From contig OZ018319.1 of the NCBI GenBank assembly GCA_963969495.1, positions 202,011,278 through 202,075,277 on the forward strand: a stretch of DNA of 64,000 bases. Direction: 5' to 3'. This document shows positions 11,072 through 19,145 of the stretch, in pieces (the first letter of the stretch is position 1; each line of letters opens with the position of its first letter). The position numbers were made by a program, and so were the translations under genes. This DNA comes from Ceratothoa steindachneri. Its lineage: Eukaryota > Arthropoda > Malacostraca > Isopoda > Cymothoidae. Below the pieces are notes generated by a model. That model had not been told where the DNA came from. It did not search any database and saw only the letters and a program-made list of their open reading frames with translations.

Positions 11072-11472
11072 CATAGTTGGGCGTTATCGCGTTATCGGTT
11101 ATCCGATATTTTTTCCCCGCGTTATCGATTCATCGGTATCGCCATACTTTTGGTTCCAAACTAGCGATAATCAATAATTTCAGTTTTTGTTCCAGTTTAG
11201 CACAGGGGCGAGCTGCGCCTCCCTTGGAGGCAGGAATAGGTAGGTCCGAGCTGGGAAGAGGATCCTCAAAACCTATGAGGAGATGAAGGAGAGTCTCACC
11301 AGGTAAGAAACTAAGAAACAGTATTCAAATATTCTTACTATTGTATTATAAAATAACGCTATATATAGTCAATAATCAATATTGTATTATAATTTTGGAT
11401 TTATCGGGCGATACATTTATCGCCAGTTCTCGGTTATCGTGATACATTTTTTTCTTATCGCGCCCATCTATG
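11072..11472. mobile_element. hAT-type MITE with target duplication
   Basis: A 401-bp non-coding element. Its ends are inverted: the left starts CATAGTTGGGCG and the right, complemented, starts CATAGATGGGCG. The flanks are GATATTAC (11064-11071) and GATATTGC (11473-11480), an 8-bp duplication with one mismatch, the size made by hAT transposases. Subterminal GTTATCG motifs recur at both ends. The element has no transposase and must have been moved by an autonomous relative. Confidence 0.8.
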
Positions 11473-11480
11473 GATATTGC

Positions 11481-12084
11481 CACAAACATCTTTATATTTA
11501 TTTTTTTTTTTGTAATTTATTATGTCCTTCATAAATGAGTGTGAGCGAAGAACAGTGCCAAATAGCTCAACCCAATTTATTATCGAGAAATGTCGATATA
11601 TATTTTGTTTTATCAGCCGCAGCAAATAAAAGACAAGAAATTATTAAGACTTTTACTTTCGCTCGTTAGGATTTGTCATAGTAGAAACATTGATGAATTA
11701 AGAGATTGTCATTAATGAGATTTTGAATCCTCCATTGTACAACTAAACATTGTTTTTATAAATAACATTGGTAAAGCGCGAATTCTTGAATTGAAATTTT
11801 CACGGTTATCTCTTGAGTTCTGGTTGTAGTATTATGGTGTTTCTGAAACTTAGCAAACTCAATGCTATATACAAAATGATAATAATAGTAGATACCTAAT
11901 ACTTTCCGTTTGTCTCCAGGATCAAGCGAGCAATTGTATTTCCAGTTTATTTTTGTAAAAGTTTTACCCGATTAGCAATAAGTTCGTTTTAAGTGCAGTC
12001 CAATTGGAGCTCATCTCCAATTGGACTCATTAGCATAACATTTATGGCATTATTTAAAAAAAAAGAGCCATCTGTCCTACTGCC
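11481..12084. other. A+T-rich DNA upstream of a LINE
   Basis: No gene recognised. The last 100 bases or so may be the 5' untranslated region of the CR1-like LINE that begins coding near 12085. A short palindromic AATTGGAGCTCATCTCCAAT lies at 12001-12020. Confidence 0.4.
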
Positions 12085-12400
12085 ATGACTGGTGAGAGAG
12101 GTAGGGGACGGGGTCAACTGTACAAAAAAGGTCGTGACCCTGGATCCAGTTTGGTTGCCGTGGGTGGTGTTGACGTTGTACCAGTCACTGATGATGATAG
12201 TCCATGTGGTACTTGTGGCATAATAATTGGTAACGAAGACTCCTTGGAGTGTGAGATATGTTCTGTTTGGACCCACGGCGCTCAAAAGTGTTCTGGTCTT
12301 CCATATAATGCCTTTAAGATTATTGTTGAGTATTCTAACAAGGGTGCCACCTATGTGTAAACTGCCTGTCGTCTTGCTCGTAGCCAGGGTGTAAATAGAT
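12085..12400 (+). pseudogene. LINE ORF1, N-terminal PHD-type finger
   Basis: Starts MTGERGRGRGQLYKKGRD and contains CGTCGIIIGNEDSLECEIC, then WTHGAQKC: the Cys4-His-Cys pattern of the PHD-like finger at the start of ORF1 in many CR1-type LINEs. Such ORF1 proteins bind the element's RNA. A TAA at 12358-12360 cuts the frame just where the next Cys pair (CTAC-type) should follow. Further ORF1 sequence continues in pieces to 12610. Confidence 0.75.
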
Positions 12401-12609
12401 CTGCTTCTGGTACTGGCGGTAGGGAGTTCGTACAGCTTTTTGATACTGTCAAAGCACTATCCCATGAGGTATCAATTATGGCAAATGAATGTTGAGATCT
12501 AAAATCAAATGGACTTGCTGGCGGCCATAGCTCTACTGATCCCTCCCCCTCTGCTCAGTCTGCTGTCCCCAGTACATCTGAGATTAGAACTATTCTTCAT
12601 GAAGAGGCA

Positions 12610-13032
12610 GTGGAGATAAGAGAGAGGGAAAAGAGAGCTGAATCTGTGATAATTAGAGGCCTTGGTTCCGATGCAGATACATTAACTACCAAGTTTAATG
12701 AAATTGTGTCTCATCTTTTCAACAGTAATAAAGTTATTCAGATTGAGGAAATAGTTCCCATAAAGCGTGATTTAGTTCGGGCTAAGATTAAAAACCCTAC
12801 ACTAAGGAAAGAGCTTCTATCTGTCGCTAAAAACCTGAAAAATTCTAACTACAACTCAGTCTATATAACCAGAGATTTAACATACAAACAGAGGGAGGAA
12901 CTAAAAGCACGCTTTGCTTCCCGCAACAATGATACCAGCACCCCCCTAACTACTGCTCCCAATGCCAATGCCACTGCTGCTGCTTCCGGCTCTACACGTG
13001 GCACCACTGCTGGCCATGTCACAAAAAACTAA
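12610..13032 (+). pseudogene. LINE ORF1, C-terminal RNA-binding region
   Basis: 140 codons. An acidic-basic helix (MEIREREKRAESVIIRGLG) leads into a domain with the order 'VIIRGL ... RAKIKNPTLRKELL ... VYITRDLTYKQREELKAR', as in the RRM-like portion of CR1/L2 ORF1 proteins. The tail is low-complexity Ala/Thr/Asn. It ends 32 bases before the ORF2 start at 13065, the usual ORF1-ORF2 spacing. Confidence 0.75.
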
Positions 13033-13064
13033 CGCGCAGCCTCATAACCCAACCTCACCATTTT

Positions 13065-14407
13065 TTGTTAAATATTGCACTTACTAATTTAAATTGTTTG
13101 TCTAATAAGGTTTCTTATGTCGAAGAGTTTTGTTGTAATGAGGAAATCGCTCTTTTCTCGATTACTGAGTCTTGGCTTCAACCTGTGGTAAATGACTCTG
13201 TTGTAAATATCGATGGGTACTCTATATTTAGGCATGACTTTGATTCCCTCGTTCCTAAATTTGGCATTTGTGTTTATGTAAAGAATAACATTAAGGTTTG
13301 TGTGGATGTCAACTCTGGGAGTTTTCCAAATACTTTGGTACTCTACCTTCCTACTTTCAACCTCTATGTTCTAACAGTTTATCGTCCTCCCTCCTATATA
13401 TATGAGGAGACAGTTGCTCTTATTGACTTCATCTGTGAATTTAGCACTGGCAAGGAATTCGTACTTTTGGGTGATTTTAACCTCCCCTCAATCTCATGGC
13501 AAAATGACAATCTTCATATAAATATTTCACCTTTTGACTCCATGTTCCTCGAACTATTCCAGTCGCTCGGTCTCCATCAGTGGGTTTGTGAGCCCACCTT
13601 TGTTTCATCCGGCAATATTTTAGACCTTGTCTTTACATCTGACCGTGACCGGATTCAGGATGTGAGTGTGTATCCGCCTTTCCCCAAGTGCGGACACGTA
13701 ACTATCAAAGCATCTTACTTATTCCAAAGTGAGCCTCCACCTGATGTGACTTCTGCCCCAACTTATGACTGGCCTAAGGGAAAATATGACAAAATACGAG
13801 TGTCCCTAAGACAGTACGACTGGGACTTCGAACTACTATACCTTAATATTGACGATGCATCACAAGTTTTTGTCAACATTTTAACTAAACTTGTTCAGCA
13901 GCATATCCCTAAGAGGTCCTACAGGAAAAAAACATCCCCATGGTTGAAGTCCATCCCCCGTAACCTCTACAAGCAGCGTACCAAAATGTGGAATGAATTC
14001 AAATTAACGAGACAGACTTATGGCAGACATTCTTACTTGGCACTACAAAAACTATTTAAGTTTAATGAAGCTAGTTCTGCACTAAGATTTGAAGTATTAA
14101 CCGCTCAAATCAAATATGAAGAAAATCTTGTGCAGAACAGGGCTACTAAACCTAAACTATTTCATTCCTATATTCTGAACAAAAAACTCGATAGACCTAG
14201 AGTTGGCCCCCTTAGGGTTGACAGTGAACTATCTGATGATCCTATCACCATGGCCAATACTTTTGTCGAAGTGTTCTCTACAGTGTTTGTTGTTGAGACA
14301 TCTTTGAACCCTTTTCCACATCAAGCGTGCCAGGGCATTATTTCATCTGTCCAATTTCACCCCGAAGATGTTGTATCCCAACTCAAATCACTTGATGTTG
14401 ATAGTGC
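13065..14407 (+). pseudogene. LINE ORF2, endonuclease and linker (5' half)
   Basis: About 448 codons before the Gypsy insertion. It begins MLNIALTNLNCLSNKVSYVE (the Asn block of apurinic-type endonucleases), followed by ALFSITESWL (catalytic Glu), LTVYRPPS, LLGDFNLPSISW (Asp-Asn pair) and ILDLVFTSD. The expected SDH block reads KCGHVTIKA, so the Ser-Asp of SDH is replaced while His remains. The frame is open to the insertion point; the last residues before it are LKSLDVDS. The RT half continues at 25354. Confidence 0.85.
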
Positions 14408-15260
14408 TGTGGTGGGGCGAATGTGAGTGTGTGTAAAAGGGCCATTCTCCCACCCCTTTTCTCAGTACCCTCTCCCTCCCTCTGTAAGAATGTGTGTGAA
14501 TGGGAATGGGTTTGTTTTATTTTTGTTTAATTCATGTATAAAATGATTACCATGTTTTTCTTTCTTTCCAGGCGTTATTCTGGAAAGATAATAGCTAATA
14601 ATAAGATATTATTTTGTATTAAGAAAATTTAACGAAGCGTTATTCTGGAAAGAGGTAAGCTAGTCAATGTATTTTCGGGTAATGCCCACTTATTAGTTTC
14701 GCCATCCATGTAAAAATAAATGGGTCACTGAAGGAGGATATATCTCTTCTTCAGAGAGAGTGGAAGTGTGGACTGGAAGCAAGAGGGGTTCTGTAGAAGA
14801 GTGCTCCACCCAGCCCTGAGAGGAGGGCTTTCGTGTCTCTATCCACCTGAACCGCCATACCTGCCTTCGTTGACAATACTGCCTCCTTCTAGTTAACCAA
14901 CTACCACCCACCTCCAGCAAGACATAGCGCGTGTCCCCTTTTCGTTCGGTTGTGGTTGTGTTTTTTTGTTTTGTCTAGAATTTACGTAAATTGTTGTATC
15001 CGCCCGTTATAGGATTCTCGTTTGGTATCATTATTTTTATTTGGGAATTTAGCCTCATTTTGAAGTGTGCACACTTCCCTAGTAAAATTTAAAATTTTTG
15101 TAAATATAAACTGTAGCTATCATTGTATTTTTTTTGTAAGTAAAGGGACTGTATATACAATCCGTTTTATTCTCCCTCGATTTCTCACGTCCGGACAGTG
15201 TAGGAAGCGGGTTGGATCGATTATCGATTGGGATTAGAGATCTATTTTCGGCCCGCTACA
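14408..15260 (+). repeat. 5' LTR of Gypsy copy A (853 bp)
   Basis: Starts TGTGGTGGGGCG and ends GGCCCGCTACA, the TG...CA form of LTRs. It contains a TATA-like TGTATAAAATG at 14535-14545, a splice-acceptor-like pyrimidine tract and CAG at 14571, a splice-donor-like GAGGTAAGC at 14652-14660, a direct repeat of about 17 bases (GCGTTATTCTGGAAAGA), an AATAAA at 14717, and a perfect 16-bp palindrome at 15062-15077. Confidence 0.93.
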
Positions 15261-15262
15261 TT

Positions 15263-15280
15263 TGGCGCCCGAATAGGGAC
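15263..15280 (+). promoter_or_regulatory. Primer-binding site, tRNA-Lys type
   Basis: TGGCGCCCGAATAGGGAC starts two bases after the LTR. It differs by one base from the primer site used by tRNA-Lys-primed retroelements (C rather than T at the 12th base), and is expected to pair with the 3' end of a tRNA-Lys to prime minus-strand DNA synthesis. Confidence 0.85.
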
Positions 15281-15396
15281 GTGAGACTTCGAAACTGGGA
15301 GCGTGACTGGATTGGATTGCAGTCCATACCCAATTAGTGTGACAAGTAGTTTGATTGATTTTTCCCTCCTCCTATCTTTTTACTAACTTGGGAACA

Positions 15397-16182
15397 ATGG
15401 CTGTAGCGGAAACATTGAATGAAGAAGTAGTGCGATTGAGACTGGAGTTGAGAAAGAAAGAAGAGGAGTGTGAAATGTTACGGGGAATGATGGAGGGAAT
15501 GGAGAATAAAATAAAAGGGATGAATGAAAAGACTGATAGGATGAAGAAGGAAATGGGAGACCGACAGGATCAGACGGACCGACGGATGCAGGACCTGTAT
15601 GACATGATGAAGGGGTCAGGACTGGCCCTAGGACCCTCGACCTTGACCCCTGCTCCGACTGAAGGGGATAAGACTAATGGGATCAATGGGAGTGTGTGCG
15701 AGTCTAGAGAGGATAGGGTGATTATGAGTGATAGGAAGGACGGAGAATGGAAGAGAGTTGAATGCAAGAGAAGAAGGAAGAGTGGTGCAAAGGGGAAGGA
15801 TAGGAAGGTAAGAGGCAAGAGTGTGGACTCATTGTACTCGGATGAAGGAGAGAGTGATGGTATGATTGATATGAGTGAGAGTGAAGGCAGCTCAAGTGAG
15901 AGTGAAGTGAATGTGGGAAAGGGTATTTTGATAAGGGAAGTGCCAAAGATAGATAGATTTAGGTTACATGGTGGGAAAAGTGTGGAAGAATTCTTCGGGG
16001 AATTTGAGCGATATTGTAAGCTCAAGTACCCGGAGAATAAGGGATACTGGATGAATGTTTTGGGGGAATGTTTGGAGGGAAAAGTATTGGCGTTTTTCCG
16101 CGTGATTACAAGTGTGGGGGAACCAAGGTACAATGTGGTGAAGAAGCGGATGATTGGACAGGTGAAACGAATGAGAGTGTGA
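15397..16182 (+). pseudogene. gag: Gypsy copy A gag, N-terminal part (frameshifted)
   Basis: The frame is open from 15355, but Met at 15397 has the better context (ACAATGG) and begins the conserved MAVAETLNEEV; it is chosen as start. A heptad-like coiled coil rich in Glu, Lys and Met covers about residues 5-65, then a Ser/Glu-rich linker, then the capsid-like part (RFRLHGGKSVEEFFGEFERY). Relative to copies B and C four bases are missing near 16175, so the frame ends at 16182 instead of running into the nucleocapsid. Residues from about 70 to 260 are much more diverged from B/C than the flanks. Confidence 0.85.
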
Positions 16183-16421
16183 AGTATAAAAGGGTAAATG
16201 AATTTGAGAAGGCTCGAATGGGGAAGAGTGAAAGTATGAATATGTATGCACATAGGCTTGAGAGTATGGCAAGAACGAGGTATGGTGATGATGATGTAAA
16301 TGAATGTAAACCACTCATGAGGAAGTTTTTGGACACGATCCCACGAAAGGTGAGTGAATGGCTGGGTGGAAAGAGAAAGGAGAGAGTGAGACTGACAGGT
16401 GAACGGTTGATGTGGGAGGAT
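16183..16421 (+). pseudogene. gag: Gypsy copy A gag, capsid C-terminal segment
   Basis: Continuation of gag in another frame: EFEKARMGKSESMNMYAHRL, then VSEWLGGKRKERVRLTGERL. It is nearly identical to copies B and C. The LINE insertion cuts the sequence after GGGAGGAT at 16421, and gag resumes at 18431. Confidence 0.85.
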
Positions 16422-16439
16422 AACATAACATAACATAAC

Positions 16440-16620
16440 ATAATTACACGGATGACAAAAGCCACAAGGGCCTATCAAAGGTCATCCGCCTCCGTCAAAA
16501 CCCACCCACAAAAAGCACCATCACCAGGGGAAGACAAAATCAAAGTCCCCCACAATATAATATAACGGATGACAAAAGCCACAAGGGCTCATCATAGGTC
16601 ATCCGAGTCAAGCGGCCTCT
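16440..16620 (-). repeat. Duplicated hairpin motif in LINE 3' UTR
   Basis: Two copies (about 16445-16486 and 16565-16606) of a segment with GGATGAC at one end and GTCATCC at the other, enclosing AAAAGCCACAAGGGC. Each can form a 7-bp stem. The same pair occurs in the plus-strand relative at 27779-27937. LINE RT enzymes recognise 3' RNA structures, so a role in template recognition is possible. Confidence 0.7.
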
Positions 16621-16759
16621 TTTTCAAGGCACCCAAACTCCCAGGAAAACTACATCCAGAGGATTGCATCCAGAAACAAGGGTATCACCAATCAAGGCTT
16701 GTCAAGAACTAAATCATGCAGCTATAGATATATACAAACAATATTAATATATACAAAAC

Positions 16760-18430
16760 TTAGGAACCATCACAACCTTCCCTTCCCATAAACTCATCCA
16801 ACCTACTCTTAAATACATTTAGATTTGGACTACCTACTACCCTCTGCGGCAATTTGTTCCAGAAGTCTACCACTCTATTGGTGAAAAAATACTTTCTTAA
16901 ATCCAACCTACACCCTTGCTTTTTAATTTTCAAGTGGTGACCTCTAGTCCGATTTCCATCATCTAACTCAAAAAACTTGCTAACATCCAATTTATCTATC
17001 CCGGAAAAAATTTTAAAGAGCTCAATCATATCCCCTCTCACACACCTCCTTTCGAACGAGAACATATTTAATACCCTCAGTCTATCTTCATATTCAAGGT
17101 GCCTCAGGGAAGGAATAATCTTTGTTGCCCTCCGTTGCACTGACTCAAGAAGGTTAATATCGTGTCTAAAATATGGGGACCATGCCTGTATACAGTACTC
17201 TAGATGTGGCCTAACATAAGAGTTATAGAGTTTAAGAATAACCTCCTTACTTTTGTAACTGACATTTCTCTTAATAAAACCCAGCACTCTATTTGCCCTA
17301 TTTCTTGCTTCAATACACTGCTTAGAAAACCTTAATGACTTATCTATTACTACTCCTAGATCTTTCTCATCCTCCACTGAGCTCAGCCAATGCCCATCCA
17401 TTTCATAGTTAAATTCTCTATTATCTTTTCCCATGTTAATAACTTTGCACTTTTCAAGGTTGAAAGTCATTTGCCACTTATGTGCCCAGGATAACAATTT
17501 ATTTAAGTCCCCCTGCACTTTAAAATTATCATCAATATCTTTAACTACAGCTGCTAATTTGGTATCATCCGCAAAAATTGACACTTTATTATTAACTGCC
17601 TCCCCAAGATCGTTTATATAGATGACAAATAATAATGGACCGAGAACTGATCCCTGAGGAACCCCACTGATAACATCCCTCCACTCTGACTTTACACCAT
17701 TTAGCACTACCCTTTGCTTCCTGTCTTTCAGCCACTCAGCTATCCAATTTGAAACACCCCCACATATCCCAATCATTTTTAATTTATGAACTAGTCTCCT
17801 GTGTGGTACCTTATCAAATGCTTTACTAAAATCTAAGTAAATTATATCTACATTCTCTCCCTTATCTACTTGATCTGTTACAAACTCCAGAAAGTCTAGT
17901 AAGTTAGTCAAACATGATCTACCTGATCTAAACCCATGCTGAGCATCGCTGATTAACCCCTCCCTCTCTAGATGTTGGCAAATCCCTTTTTTAACTATTT
18001 TCTCAAGAATTTTACAGACTACAGGAGTTAGGCTAACCGGTCTAAAGTTATTTGGATCCTCTTTACTACCCTTCTTGAAAATGGGGACTACATTCGCTCT
18101 CTTCCAATCATCGGGTATTTCTCCATATTCCAATGACCTAGTATATAACTTGTCCAGAGCTATTGAGATACTTTCTACCCCTTCCTTAAGTATCCTAGAA
18201 TGAATATTATCAGGGCCGGAGGCCTTGGTAGTATCTAAATCACCTATTAGTCCTTTTATCATCCTCCGATCCACACAAATGTTAGTAAACACCTCTTTTC
18301 CTGACCTATGAGTACTATACATAGGACTATTTAGTTTCTCTTTTGTAAATACTGATGCAAAATGACCATTTAGTACCTCAACTATTTCCTCATCAGTTTC
18401 TCTCACAAACCCTTCATATTTGATAGGTCC
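16760..18430 (-). CDS. CR1/L2-like reverse transcriptase (5'-truncated ORF2)
   Basis: The frame is open from inside antisense gag (nominal Met at 18535) to the stop at 16760; the genuine LINE part begins GPIKYEGFVRETDEEIVEVL near 18428. Complete RT: SGPDNIHSRILKE, FRPVSLTPVVCKILEK, AQHGFRSGRSCLTNLL, IIYLDFSKAFDKVPH (first Asp), SGVPQGSVLGPLLFVIYIND, IFADDTKLAAV (catalytic Asp pair), and KDLGVVIDKSLRF. The C-terminal region ends GREGCDGS. RT would prime reverse transcription at a nicked target, but the upstream endonuclease is absent, so this copy cannot move by itself. Clade (CR1 versus L2) is inferred from motifs and the microsatellite tail. Confidence 0.85.
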   Translation of the reverse strand, partial: GPIKYEGFVRETDEEIVEVLNGHFASVFTKEKLNSPMYSTHRSGKEVFTNICVDRRMIKGLIGDLDTTKASGPDNIHSRILKEGVESISIALDKLYTRSLEYGEIPDDWKRANVVPIFKKGSKEDPNNFRPVSLTPVVCKILEKIVKKGICQHLEREGLISDAQHGFRSGRSCLTNLLDFLEFVTDQVDKGENVDIIYLDFSKAFDKVPHRRLVHKLKMIGICGGVSNWIAEWLKDRKQRVVLNGVKSEWRDVISGVPQGSVLGPLLFVIYINDLGEAVNNKVSIFADDTKLAAVVKDIDDNFKVQGDLNKLLSWAHKWQMTFNLEKCKVINMGKDNREFNYEMDGHWLSSVEDEKDLGVVIDKSLRFSKQCIEARNRANRVLGFIKRNVSYKSKEVILKLYNSYVRPHLEYCIQAWSPYFRHDINLLESVQRRATKIIPSLRHLEYEDRLRVLNMFSFERRCVRGDMIELFKIFSGIDKLDVSKFFELDDGNRTRGHHLKIKKQGCRLDLRKYFFTNRVVDFWNKLPQRVVGSPNLNVFKSRLDEFMGREGCDGS

Positions 18431-19113
18431 TGGAACTGTTAGAAGATGGACGATTTGATGATGAAAGCGATCTAGAAGAGGATGGATGGTACAGTGTGAA
18501 TGTTGGGGGTAAGAAGCCCAGGAGCTTTCATCCACCCCAGCAGTTTGTCAGCTACAGGGATGCCCTGAAGGCTGCACCAGCTGGAGTGATGTCAAACTTC
18601 CTGGGCCGGCAGAATGGATGGGCAAATGGAGGGTGGTCGAATGGAAAGGGGCAGATGAATTTCAAGCGTGGGAACGGATATATGAGAGAGAAACCGAGGT
18701 ATGTCCCAGCAAATGAGAGACCGAATGGTGTGAGAAAGATTGTGGAATGTCGTCGGTGTGGAAGGAAAGGTCATATGTTGGCAGAATGTAGGTGGACATC
18801 TGGTGCATGTTTTGGGTGTGGTAAGAAAGGGCATATGATAAAGGATTGCCAGGAAAGTGTGAAAGAGTGCTTCGAGTGTAAAGAAATAGGCCATTTGAAG
18901 AAAGATTGTCCGAGGTTGAATGGTGGAGCAACTGCTGGGGAAAGTATGAAATATGCATGTGGTAATTGTGGAAAGGCTGGTCATTATGCAAGGATGTGTC
19001 GTGACAGGAGGAATGTATGTAGCTATTGTGCGATGGAAGGACATTCAAGTGAAAAGTGTTGGATTAGACTGAGAGCGCAAGGTGTGAATGGAAAGTCTGA
19101 AGCGGGAAACTGA
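18431..19113 (+). pseudogene. gag: Gypsy copy A gag, nucleocapsid part
   Basis: Resumes gag after the LINE: ELLEDGRFDDESDLEEDGWY, then FHPPQQFVSYRDALKAA and a Gly/Asn/Arg-rich basic segment. Five CCHC zinc knuckles of the form CX2CX4HX4C follow: CRRCGRKGHMLAEC, CFGCGKKGHMIKDC, CFECKEIGHLKKDC, CGNCGKAGHYARMC and CSYCAMEGHSSEKC. They bind the genomic RNA. The frame ends SEAGN-stop at 19111-19113, directly after the frameshift heptamer. Five knuckles is more than the one or two usual in Gypsy gag. Confidence 0.9.
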
Positions 19114-19145
19114 ATGGTAAGAGGGTACCTGCTGAAGTATCCTCT
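19104..19145 (+). promoter_or_regulatory. Putative -1 frameshift signal, gag-pol
   Basis: GGGAAAC (19104-19110) lies in gag frame as G GGA AAC, the X XXY YYZ slippery form, directly before the gag TGA. Nine bases later an 8-bp stem can form: AGAGGGTA (19120-19127) with TATCCTCT (19138-19145), one G-T pair, loop of ten. The pol frame is open through this point in the -1 frame. The same heptamer and stem occur in copies B and C. Confidence 0.75.

Larger units (their letters stand above)
16422..18430 (-). mobile_element. 5'-truncated CR1/L2-like LINE inside gag of copy A
   Basis: Minus-strand insertion of 2009 bases into Gypsy gag. Its 3' end, on the left, is an (AACAT)n run with no poly(A), as expected of CR1/L2-type LINEs. 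Its 5' end is truncated at the start of the RT region. Compared with copy B, the target bases GTGC are missing rather than duplicated. The RT frame is uninterrupted, so this is one of the youngest insertions in the window. Other fragments of the family lie at 27335-27960, 35965-36160 and 36770-37803. Confidence 0.88.
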
